From Chloroflexota bacterium (GTDB taxonomy: Bacteria; Chloroflexota; UBA6077; JACCZL01): DNA of 12,502 bases. Positions 6,033 through 12,502 of the stretch are shown piece by piece (positions within the stretch are counted from its first letter, which is position 1; each line of letters starts with the position of its first letter). The stretch lies in the NCBI GenBank assembly GCA_013695975.1, contig JACCZL010000278.1:1-12502 (forward strand). Direction: 5' to 3'. The position numbers were made by a program, and so were the translations under genes. Under the pieces are notes generated by a model. The model worked only from the letters and a program-made list of their open reading frames with translations, was not told the origin of the DNA and made no database searches.

Positions 6033-7555
6033 GCCGGCGCAACCACCGTCGCGGCGTCGGCCGCGCGACGAGTGAGAGCCAGCCGATCGACCTTGCCGAT
6101 GCTGGTGAGAGGGAGCTCAAGCAGGAAGGTGATTCGCCGCGGGTGGGCGTAGGCCGAGCCGTGACGGAGGAAGTAGGCGCGGAGCGTCAGCTCGTCGAGC
6201 GCCGCTGAACCCCGCCGCACGACAAAGGCGACCGGCGCCGCCCCCTTGGTCGGGTGGGGCGCGGCGACGACGCAGGCGGCGGCGACATCGGGGTGTCGCA
6301 GCAGGACGTCCTCGACGTACTTCGGGTAGACCTTGTCGCCGCCACAGTTGATCATGTCGTCGCGGCGGCCGACGAAATAATAGTAGCCATCCTGATCGCG
6401 ACGGGCCAGATCGCCGGTCTTGAGCCAGCCATCCGGCGTGAACCGCTCGGCCGTAAGCTCAGGCTCGCGATAGTAGCCAACCGCGTTGCCGGGCGTTCGG
6501 ACCCACAGCTCGCCGATCTGGTCGTCGCCCAGCTCGCGCGCGCCATCCTCGGTCGAGACCAGCCTCAGCTTGGCGCCGGGGAAGGGCAGGCCGACGCTGC
6601 CGGGCCGCTCAGGACCCCAGCGAGGCGTCTTGGCGCACACCGGGCCGCCCTCGGTCAGCCCGTAACCCTCAGTCACCCGCACGCCAAACGCCGCGCGGAT
6701 CGCCCGAAGCAGCTCGGGCGGGGCCGTCGCCGACCCGCAGTTGACGAAGCGCAGCGCCGACAGATCGCACTCGGCCAGCGCCGCCCGCTCCTCGAGCAGC
6801 CGCTGGTACAGCGCCGGCACCCCTGTCATGAAGGTGCAGCGATGCCGCTCGAGGCTCGCGAGCAGGGCCCTCGGCTCGAAATCCCGCAGCACCACGACCG
6901 AGCCACCGGCCAGCAGCAACGGCATCAGCCCGCCGGCCATCCCGTTGACGTGGCAGAGCGGGACCGGCACCAGGGACCGCTCGGTATGGTCGATCAGCAT
7001 CGCCTTGCGCTGGGCGTCATAGCACCACATCAACCCACGATGGGTCAGCAGCGCCCCCTTGGGACGACCGGTCGAGCCCGACGTGTAGGGCAGCATGGCC
7101 GGGTCGTCAGAGCCGACTGGCACGTCGATCGGGTCACCCGATGCCCCGACGCACCAGTCATCCCCGGAGACGACCGCCTCGAGCATCGGTAGGCCATCGG
7201 CCACCCGGCTGGCCTGCTCCGCCAGGTCGGCGGACACGAGCAGCACCCTGGTCTCGCTGTGGCCGAGGACATAGCGCAGGCTGACATCGTCCAATCGGGG
7301 GTTGCAGGGCACGACGATCGCCCCCGCCCGCATCGCCCCGAGCAGCGATTCGACAAAGCGGTACTCATTCGGAAAGAGGACCGCGACCCGATCGCCCCGC
7401 TCGACGCCGAGCCTCCGCAGCCCGTGCGCCACCCGATTGCAGCGCTCGTCCAGCTCGACGTAGCTCAACTCGACGTCGCCGTCGATCAGCGCGACCGCGG
7501 CCGGCATCAGCGTCGCGGCGGGGCGGATGATCTGGCCGACGGTCGTAGGCAGCAT
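6029..7555 (-). CDS. AMP-forming acyl-CoA synthetase-like protein (ligase A)
   Basis: Member of the adenylate-forming (ANL) superfamily, 508 aa, expected to activate a carboxylic acid with ATP and pass it to CoA. Core motifs are YTSGSTGRPKGALLTHRG (157-174, A3 phosphate loop), TEGYGLTEGG (295-304, A5), GWLKTGD (376-382, A7, adenosine-binding Asp), VGRRDDMINCGGDKVYP (395-411, A8 hinge) and LPLTSIGKVDR (481-491, A10, catalytic Lys488). The A8 region reads KVYPKYVE where the family and ligase B have NVYPKEVE, and KGAAP replaces the usual KGEAP near 437-441. Active-site residues are nevertheless kept. Substrate is unknown; fatty or aromatic acids are possible. It lies 16 bp after ligase B, with a purine-rich AGGGGGG upstream of its ATG, and overlaps the membrane-protein gene by 4 bp. 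Confidence 0.9.
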   Translation of the reverse strand: MLPTTVGQIIRPAATLMPAAVALIDGDVELSYVELDERCNRVAHGLRRLGVERGDRVAVLFPNEYRFVESLLGAMRAGAIVVPCNPRLDDVSLRYVLGHSETRVLLVSADLAEQASRVADGLPMLEAVVSGDDWCVGASGDPIDVPVGSDDPAMLPYTSGSTGRPKGALLTHRGLMWCYDAQRKAMLIDHTERSLVPVPLCHVNGMAGGLMPLLLAGGSVVVLRDFEPRALLASLERHRCTFMTGVPALYQRLLEERAALAECDLSALRFVNCGSATAPPELLRAIRAAFGVRVTEGYGLTEGGPVCAKTPRWGPERPGSVGLPFPGAKLRLVSTEDGARELGDDQIGELWVRTPGNAVGYYREPELTAERFTPDGWLKTGDLARRDQDGYYYFVGRRDDMINCGGDKVYPKYVEDVLLRHPDVAAACVVAAPHPTKGAAPVAFVVRRGSAALDELTLRAYFLRHGSAYAHPRRITFLLELPLTSIGKVDRLALTRRAADAATVVAPA

Positions 7556-7571
7556 CGTTCGTCTGGCCCCC

Positions 7572-9128
7572 CTACGTTGGGAGGGTAGAGAGGGCGGCTT
7601 CTCGGGCCTGCTTCGCCAGCGCCGCCCGATCGAGCTTGCCGGCCCCGGTCAGCGGGAGCTGCTCGAGGAAGGTGATCCTGCGTGGGTGGGCGTAAGCCGG
7701 CCCTCGGCCCAGGAAGAAGGCTTTCAGCGCGTCGGCGTCGGCGACAGCCGGATCGCGCGGGACGACAAACGCGACTGGGGCCTCACCCTTCAGCTCGTGC
7801 GGGGCCGCCACCACGCAGGCGTCGACGATGTCCGGATGCTGGATCAGGATCGTCTCGACCTCCTTCGGGTAGACGTTCTCGCCGCCGCAGTTGATCATGT
7901 CGTCGCGGCGGCCCAGGAAGTAGTAGTAGCCGTCGCTGTCGACTTTCATCAGGTCGCCGGTCTGGAGCCAGCCGTCCGGGGTGAAGCGGGCGGCGGTGAC
8001 ATCGGGGAGCTTGTGGTAGCCGAGGGCGTTGCCGGGGCTCCTGACCCAGAGCTCCCCGATCTCCTCAGCCCCCAGGTCGCTTACGCCATCGGCGTCGACG
8101 ACCCTGGCCTCGACGTCCGGCAGGAGCAGGCCGGTGCTGCCCGGCTTGCGGATGCCCCAGCGCGGGCCGACGGCGACGACCGGCCCGCCCTCAGTCAGGC
8201 CGTAGGATTCGACGATCGCCGCGCCAGGGAAGGTCCGCCCGAGCTGCTCGATCAGCTCGACTGACACCGGCGCCGACCCGCAGGCCAGGAAGCGGATGCT
8301 CGAGAGGTCGGACCGCGCCAGGGCCGCCCGCTCGCGGAGCACCAGCTTGTACATCGCCGGCACGCCGGTCGTATAGGTGCAGCGATGGCGGTCGATCGCC
8401 TCGATCACCGCGACGCCATCGAAGCCCGGCAGGATCACGACCGACGCCCCAGCCAGCAAGAACGGCAGTAAGGCCCCGCACAGCCCGTTGGCGTGGTAGA
8501 GCGGGACGGCGATCAGGGCCCGCTCATCCGGCCCCAGCAGGAAGATCCGCCGCATCGCGTCGGCGTTATGGATCTGCCCGGCATGGTGCAGCCGCACCCC
8601 CTTTGGCAGCCCCGTCGATCCCGACGTATAGGGCAGCAGACAGAGATCGTCGGGCCCGGTCCGCACGTTCGGCCGTGATGCCGACGCCCCCGCCAGCCAG
8701 CCCTCGTAGCCGACGGCACGCCGGTGGCGGCTGCCCTCCGCTACCAGGCACTCGACGGCCGGCACGTCGTCGGCGAGCCGCTCGGCGACCTCGACCAGCT
8801 CCTTCGCCGCGATCAGCACCCGCGCATCGCTGTCGGCGACGACGTGCCGCAAGCTCTCGTAGCCCAGCCGAATGTTGACCGGCACCGCCACGGCTCCCGC
8901 CCGCATCGTCCCCAACAGACTCTCGACGTAGCGGTAGTCGTTCGGGAACAGCAGCGCGACCCGCTCTCCCATGCCCACGCCCAGCCCGATCAACCCATTC
9001 GCCACCCGATTGCAGCGTCCGTCCAGCTCGCCAAACGTCAGCGCCACGTCCCCCTGGACGATCGCGACCTTGTCCGGCGAGAGCCGGTAGCCGATCTCGG
9101 GCAGATACCCCAGGTTGTCGATGTACAT
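7572..9128 (-). CDS. AMP-forming acyl-CoA synthetase-like protein (ligase B)
   Basis: ANL-superfamily ligase, 518 aa, paralogous to ligase A along its full length. Shared blocks include RCNRVA, PRRITFL and a 26-bp identical DNA stretch in the A8 region. Motifs are YTSGSTGLPKGVRLHHAG (167-184, A3), VESYGLTEGG (306-315, A5), GWLQTGD (386-392, A7), LGRRDDMINCGGENVYPKEVE (405-425, A8) and LPLTGAGKLDR (491-501, A10, Lys498). All canonical residues are intact, unlike ligase A. Predicted reaction: acid plus ATP plus CoA to acyl-CoA, with the acid unknown. The N-terminus MYIDNLGYLP lacks a strong ribosome binding site, suggesting translational coupling to the VOC gene 23 bp upstream. The pair probably arose by tandem duplication. 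Confidence 0.92.
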   Translation of the reverse strand: MYIDNLGYLPEIGYRLSPDKVAIVQGDVALTFGELDGRCNRVANGLIGLGVGMGERVALLFPNDYRYVESLLGTMRAGAVAVPVNIRLGYESLRHVVADSDARVLIAAKELVEVAERLADDVPAVECLVAEGSRHRRAVGYEGWLAGASASRPNVRTGPDDLCLLPYTSGSTGLPKGVRLHHAGQIHNADAMRRIFLLGPDERALIAVPLYHANGLCGALLPFLLAGASVVILPGFDGVAVIEAIDRHRCTYTTGVPAMYKLVLRERAALARSDLSSIRFLACGSAPVSVELIEQLGRTFPGAAIVESYGLTEGGPVVAVGPRWGIRKPGSTGLLLPDVEARVVDADGVSDLGAEEIGELWVRSPGNALGYHKLPDVTAARFTPDGWLQTGDLMKVDSDGYYYFLGRRDDMINCGGENVYPKEVETILIQHPDIVDACVVAAPHELKGEAPVAFVVPRDPAVADADALKAFFLGRGPAYAHPRRITFLEQLPLTGAGKLDRAALAKQAREAALSTLPT

Positions 9129-9151
9129 GGTCTAGCGCCGCGATCTAGGGC

Positions 9152-9586
9152 TCACTGGAGGCAAAGCTCGTTGCCCTCGGGGTCCTGCAGGACGACCCAG
9201 TACTCGCCGTGCTCCTGCTCCGTCCGCAGGACGCTCGCCCCCGCCCCGACGAGTCGCTCCGCCGCCGCGTCGACCCGCGAGCGACGCTCCTCCAGCGGGA
9301 CGGCGGGGCCGCCGCCCACGTTCACGTCGAGATGCACCCGATTCTTCACCACCTTCGGCTCCGGGACCTGCTGGAAGAAGATCCGCGGCCCGACCCCGTC
9401 GGGATCGACGACCGCGTTCCGCGAGTTCCAGAGCTCTCGGGGGACGCCCCGCGCGGTCAGGAACTCGTCCCAGCTCGCAAAGCCCGCCGGTGGATCCTGC
9501 ATCTTGTAGCCGAGCGCCGTGCTCCAGAACTCGGCAAGCCGAGCAGGATCGGCGCAGTCGAACGTCACCTGGAACTCCGTAGCCAT
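9152..9586 (-). CDS. Glyoxalase-like / VOC-superfamily protein
   Basis: A 144-aa protein with a vicinal-oxygen-chelate fold. The sequence shows FDCADPARLAEFWSTALGY (9-27), IFFQQVPEPKVVKNRVHLDV (69-88, His85) and VVLQDPEGNELCLQ (131-144, Glu140). This matches the glyoxalase_6-type variant, in which the first metal-ligand position is not His. Activity and ligand are unknown. The ATG at 9586 (MATEFQ) is chosen because GAGAGGAG lies about 9 nt upstream; starts at 9595 and 9613 lack proper spacing. It is the first gene of the minus-strand operon, with ligase B starting 23 bp after its stop. It could instead be a fluoroquinolone/fosfomycin-resistance-like VOC protein, but nothing here specifically points to that. 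Confidence 0.85.
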   Translation of the reverse strand: MATEFQVTFDCADPARLAEFWSTALGYKMQDPPAGFASWDEFLTARGVPRELWNSRNAVVDPDGVGPRIFFQQVPEPKVVKNRVHLDVNVGGGPAVPLEERRSRVDAAAERLVGAGASVLRTEQEHGEYWVVLQDPEGNELCLQ

Positions 9587-9714
9587 CGTACCCATCTCCT
9601 CTCGTACCACCATAAGGGTAGCCCAGTGCCACGGTTGGTCGTTCCACCGGGGTATGCTTCTTGCCGCCCGGCTTTGCTTACTTCGGAAACGGGATCACTC
9701 GATGGAGGTTTGGC

Positions 9715-10719
9715 GTGTATTATAAAAAAAAACCCTGGCCGTCCCTGAGGCTGGACGCCTGGCAGGACACCTACCAGACCCTGCACATGTACACCCAGGT
9801 CGTGGGCAAGGTGCGCCTCAAGCTCAGCCCGATGATCAACCAATGGTGGCAGACCCCGCTCTACCTCGCCGCGCGCGGGCTGAGCACCTCCCCGATCCCC
9901 TACCCATCCTGCGACCGCACCTTCGAAATGCGGTTCGACTTCCTGGACCACCGCCTCGTGATCGAGACGTACGACGGCAAGGCGCGTAGCATCGCGCTAG
10001 GAGGCGCGGTCAAGGACTTCTATCGCGAGGTGATGGAGGCCCTCCGCGGGCTGGGCGTCGAGGTTCGGATCTGGACCATGCCAGTCGAGGTGGTGGATCC
10101 GATCCCCTTCGAGCAGGATGATCGTCACGCGACGTACGATCCGGTCTACGCGCATCGCTTCTGGCAGGTTCTCAGGCAGGCGGACGTCGTCCTGAAGGAA
10201 TTTCGGGGCCGTTTTACCGGCAAGAGCAGCCCGGTCCACTTCTTCTGGGGGAGTTTCGACCTGGCGGTGACCCGCTTCTCGGGGCGCCCGGCCCCACCGC
10301 CCGAAGGGACGGACCTGATCACGCGCCTGGGCTACAACGCCGAACTGAGCAGCGTGGGATTCTGGCCGGGCGGACGGGGCATCCAGGGGGAGATCAGCGG
10401 CGCCGCGTTCTACTCCTACACCTACCCCGCGCCGTCCGGACTCAGGGATCAGCCGGTCCGACCGGACAAGGCCTTCTACCACGACGAGCTGGGCGAGTTC
10501 CTGCTGATGTACGACGACGTCCGCGGGTCGGCAGATCCACGGTCGGCCATTCTGGACTTTGCCCAGAGCACGTACGAGGCCGGTGCCAGCTTGCAGGGGT
10601 GGCCGATGGCGGAGCTCGATCTACGGCAGAAAGAGGCTACCGCCGCCACGTCCCAGAATCCCGCGGCCCCGCCATCCGAATTGGCGGCCTCCAAAGCCCC
10701 GAATCCGCAGGGCACCTAG
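9715..10719 (+). CDS. DUF5996 family protein
   Basis: Uncharacterised conserved protein of 334 aa. It carries family hallmarks: a Trp-rich start with QTLHMYTQVVGKVRL (21-35), QWWQTPLYLAARGLST (43-58), FEMRFDFLDHRLVIET (70-85), PVEVVDPIPFEQD (123-135) and the very conserved SPVHFFWGSFDLAVTRFSGR (172-191). A low-complexity Ala/Pro-rich tail follows residue 305. No signal peptide or membrane segment is seen, so it is probably cytoplasmic. Biochemical role is unknown. The GTG at 9715 is chosen because GGAGG (9704-9708) sits 6 nt upstream and conserved sequence begins directly after. A TTG at 9661 in frame would add 18 unconserved residues. Codons 4-6 form an A9 tract. It diverges from the VOC-ligase operon and converges on the dehydrogenase. 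Confidence 0.85.
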   Translation: MYYKKKPWPSLRLDAWQDTYQTLHMYTQVVGKVRLKLSPMINQWWQTPLYLAARGLSTSPIPYPSCDRTFEMRFDFLDHRLVIETYDGKARSIALGGAVKDFYREVMEALRGLGVEVRIWTMPVEVVDPIPFEQDDRHATYDPVYAHRFWQVLRQADVVLKEFRGRFTGKSSPVHFFWGSFDLAVTRFSGRPAPPPEGTDLITRLGYNAELSSVGFWPGGRGIQGEISGAAFYSYTYPAPSGLRDQPVRPDKAFYHDELGEFLLMYDDVRGSADPRSAILDFAQSTYEAGASLQGWPMAELDLRQKEATAATSQNPAAPPSELAASKAPNPQGT

Positions 10720-10754
10720 CCCGCGCCACGCCAGCCCCGATGGTCGCCTCGCGA

Positions 10755-10788
10755 ACAGGTTGGCAGCGACTTCTAGGCTGCCGTCTGT
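10755..10788. terminator. Hairpin between converging DUF5996 and dehydrogenase genes
   Basis: GGCAGC (10762-10767) and GCTGCC (10777-10782) form a perfect 6-bp stem with a 9-nt loop, extended by ACAG (10755-10758) with CTGT (10785-10788) across a small internal loop. It lies in the 83-bp gap between converging stops, where a bidirectional terminator is expected. There is no T-tract, so function is inferred from position and pairing only. Confidence 0.4.
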
Positions 10789-10802
10789 CACAAGCTGATC
10801 GC

Positions 10803-11783
10803 TCACGGCTTCAAGATCACTTTGCCGAAGATCTCGCGGCGCTCGATCGCCTCCTCGGCGCCGCGGGCCTGCTCGAGCGGAAGGACGCGATCGATGACGG
10901 GGACGATCTTCTTCGCGCCCACCAGCTCGAGCAGGGCTTCGATCCCGTCGCGGTCCCAGCCGTTGCAGCCGACGATCGTCTGCTCGCGGGCCCAGACGTA
11001 GCGGAGGTCGGTGACCGCCTCGTAACCACTGGTCGCGCCGCAGGTCAGCAGACGGCCGCCCTGCCCAAGGGCGCGGATGCTGCCGGGCCAGGTGTCCCGG
11101 CCGGAGTAGTCGACGATCACGTCGGCGCCCCGCCGCTCGGTCAGCCGCCAGACAGCGGCGCTGAAGTTTTCGCGCTGGACGTTGATCAGGTGGTGGGCGC
11201 CGAGCGTCCGCAGCTTCTGGAGCTTCTCGTCCGAGCTGGCCGCCGCGTAGACGACGCAGCCGGCCAGCGCCGCGATCTGGACACACGCGGTCCCGACGCC
11301 GCCGCTCGCGCCGAGCACCAGGACCTGCTCGCCGGCGCTCACCCGACCCCGCCGGATCAGCATCCGCCAGGCCGTCCCGTAGGCGATCGGGAGCGCCGCC
11401 GCCGCCTCGAACGAGACCCCGTCCGGAATTGGGACCAAGTTGCCGGCTGGGACGCAGACCTGCTCGCACATGCCGCCCTGGGTGTGCTCGCCGAAGGCGC
11501 CCTGGGGGAGCTTCGGGTCGAGCAGCATTCGCTGGCCGACGAGCGCGGGGTCGACGCCCTCGCCGACCTCGAGGACGACACCGGCCACGTCGCCGCCCGA
11601 GATGTGCGGCAGCTCGGTGTGGATGGCCGGCATCCCGCGCCGCACGAAGATGTCCAGGTGGTTGAGCGCGACCGCCTTCACCGCCAGCCGGGCCTGGCCC
11701 GCTCGCAGCGCCGGTTCCGGCCAGTCCGTCTCGTAGCGCAGCACGTCCGCGCCCCCGTGCTCGTAGAAGACGACCGCGCGCAT
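10803..11783 (-). CDS. MDR-family NAD(P)-dependent oxidoreductase
   Basis: Medium-chain dehydrogenase/reductase of 326 aa, closest in motif pattern to the Zn_ADH_like group. The N-terminal catalytic domain has ALNHLDIFVRRGMPAI (39-54) and PHISGGDVAGVVLEVGEGV (59-77). The cofactor loop VLGASGGVGTACVQIA (156-171) is the Rossmann AxxGGVG motif, followed by TLGAHHLIN (193-201). RLLTCGATSGYEAVTDL (244-260) and EIFGKVILKP (317-326) end the fold. The usual four-Cys structural-zinc lobe is absent: only DPKLPQGAFGEHTQGGM (89-105) stands there. The frame is open far upstream, but homology begins at MRAVVFYEHGGADVL, and its ATG shares one base with the amidohydrolase stop (TGATG). Substrate unknown; quinone or enoyl reduction, or alcohol oxidation, are all possible. 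Confidence 0.9.
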   Translation of the reverse strand: MRAVVFYEHGGADVLRYETDWPEPALRAGQARLAVKAVALNHLDIFVRRGMPAIHTELPHISGGDVAGVVLEVGEGVDPALVGQRMLLDPKLPQGAFGEHTQGGMCEQVCVPAGNLVPIPDGVSFEAAAALPIAYGTAWRMLIRRGRVSAGEQVLVLGASGGVGTACVQIAALAGCVVYAAASSDEKLQKLRTLGAHHLINVQRENFSAAVWRLTERRGADVIVDYSGRDTWPGSIRALGQGGRLLTCGATSGYEAVTDLRYVWAREQTIVGCNGWDRDGIEALLELVGAKKIVPVIDRVLPLEQARGAEEAIERREIFGKVILKP

Positions 11784-12502
11784 CAGGCGAGGCCCTCGGC
11801 GCCGTGGACGATCGCGCCGCCGACCATCGTCAGCTCGACGCGGAGGTCGCGGACCTCGGCCTCGGGGATGGTCAGGTAATCGTCGCTCAGGACGACCAGG
11901 TCGGCGTACTTGCCGGGCTCGAGTGAGCCGAGGCGGTCCTCCATCCGCATCGCGTAGGCCCCGTTGGCCGTGTAGACGCGGAGCGCCTCGGCGCGGCTGA
12001 TCTTCTCGCCGTTGCCCATCTGCCGGCCGGTTTCGCCGTCGGTGCGCGTGAGCATCAGCCAGAGCGAGAAGAAGGGGCTCTTCGGGATCGTGTCGGTCCC
12101 GCACGAGATCGGCAGCCCGGCGTCGAGAAAGGTGCGGAACGGGACGGACCGGAGCGCCAGCTCCTCACCGTAGAAGCGGACGAACGACTGGCCGTGGTTC
12201 CAGAGGAAGGTCGCACAGGTCGTCGGGGCCACCCCCAGCTCGCGCAGCCGGGGCATCTGGCGCGGATGGGTGAACTGGCTGTGGAACATGTTCCAGCGGC
12301 GGTCGCGGATGCCGATCTCCTGGTCGACCTGTCCGTAGACGTCGAGCAGCAGGTCGACCATCGGCTCGCCGCCGGCCTTGGTCGACATCCGCATCCCGCG
12401 GCGGGCGGCCTCCCGGCAGACCAGCAGGAACTTGTCGCGCGGAACCCGCTGGACCCCGTCGCGGATCGCGTCGCGCGGACCGTCCCACGAGTCGGTCTTC
12501 GG
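11783..12502 (-). CDS. YtcJ-like amidohydrolase, C-terminal part (cut by right edge)
   Basis: Partial: 239 residues to the stop, with the N-terminus (including the HxH metal motif) beyond the window. It resembles the Amidohydro_3 (YtcJ/exoenzyme-regulatory AepA-like) family. FHSQFTHPRQMPRLRELGV matches the family's EHxQ...HP block, LDAGLPISCGTDTIPKSP carries the barrel Asp, and SRAEALRVYTANGAYAMRME plus GSLEPGKYADLVVLS form the usual end. Where most members have HAIGD, this protein has KAGGE (Lys at about residue 42 of the fragment), replacing an expected metal-ligand His. Substrate unknown; an amide, cyclic amide or related bond. It is coupled by TGATG to the downstream oxidoreductase, suggesting a shared pathway. 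Confidence 0.85.
   Translation of the reverse strand, partial: PKTDSWDGPRDAIRDGVQRVPRDKFLLVCREAARRGMRMSTKAGGEPMVDLLLDVYGQVDQEIGIRDRRWNMFHSQFTHPRQMPRLRELGVAPTTCATFLWNHGQSFVRFYGEELALRSVPFRTFLDAGLPISCGTDTIPKSPFFSLWLMLTRTDGETGRQMGNGEKISRAEALRVYTANGAYAMRMEDRLGSLEPGKYADLVVLSDDYLTIPEAEVRDLRVELTMVGGAIVHGAEGLA

Noticed and set aside
4315..6120. Minus-strand 601-codon frame opposite murQ and across later genes
   Set aside because: It runs antisense to murQ and through the membrane-protein and ligase genes in another frame; composition is shadow-like.
6345..6370. 26-bp exact direct repeat with 7888-7913
   Set aside because: Both copies encode the same conserved A8 motif in the paralogous ligases, so it is explained by gene duplication and protein constraint.
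9719..9724. Perfect TATAAT on the minus strand upstream of the VOC gene
   Set aside because: No acceptable -35 box lies 16-18 bp upstream, and the match comes from the AT-rich TATTATAAA start region of the DUF5996 gene.
11784..12104. N-terminal extension of the MDR oxidoreductase frame
   Set aside because: It lies wholly inside the amidohydrolase gene in another frame and is Arg-rich without family similarity; the MDR fold starts at 11783.

Overview
The window is very GC-rich bacterial chromosome, densely coding, with strong third-position G/C bias, GTG starts and several ATGA/TGATG gene overlaps. Gene content (an archaeal-type AAA ATPase, an anmK-nagA-murQ recycling cluster, tandem AMP-forming ligases, a DUF5996 protein, an MDR dehydrogenase next to a YtcJ-like amidohydrolase, a single-ORF IS66-type element) would fit a high-GC Chloroflexota or Actinomycetota. 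That assignment is inference from style and content; no phylogenetic marker is present.

Layout. 1-296 is the end of an IS66-family insertion sequence: the N-terminal 78 codons of its transposase (minus strand, GTG start, running off the left edge) and a terminal sequence reading GTAAGCG inward. 297-617 has no gene but holds a perfect 18-bp inverted repeat 148 bp across. 618-1814 (minus) is a stand-alone ATPase of the archaeal-type AAA family with a C-terminal winged helix. Its start lies beside a 34-bp inverted repeat built 13-8-13. Divergent from it, 1981-5334 (plus) is a compact three-gene operon, anmK-nagA-murQ. It turns imported anhydro-N-acetylmuramic acid into MurNAc-6-P, then GlcNAc-6-P, then GlcN-6-P, and is preceded by a good sigma70-type promoter. 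A short GTG-started remnant follows murQ.

Convergent with this, 5478-9586 (minus) is a four-gene run, transcribed in the order glyoxalase/VOC-like protein, AMP-forming ligase B, AMP-forming ligase A, small membrane protein. Gaps are 23 bp, 16 bp and a 4-bp overlap. The ligases are tandem paralogs; their acyl substrate cannot be read from sequence. 9715-10719 (plus) encodes a DUF5996 protein whose start region carries an A9 tract. It converges, across a hairpin, on 10803-12502 (minus): an amidohydrolase (cut by the right edge) coupled through TGATG to an MDR-family oxidoreductase.

The best understood part is the peptidoglycan-recycling operon. The parts most worth a second look are the 34-bp 13-8-13 inverted repeat at the ATPase start, the MITE-like 18-bp inverted repeat downstream of that gene, the divergent adenylate-forming core in ligase A, the A9 tract at the DUF5996 start, and the lysine in place of a metal-ligand histidine in the amidohydrolase. 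I did not find a defence island, CRISPR array, tRNA or rRNA.
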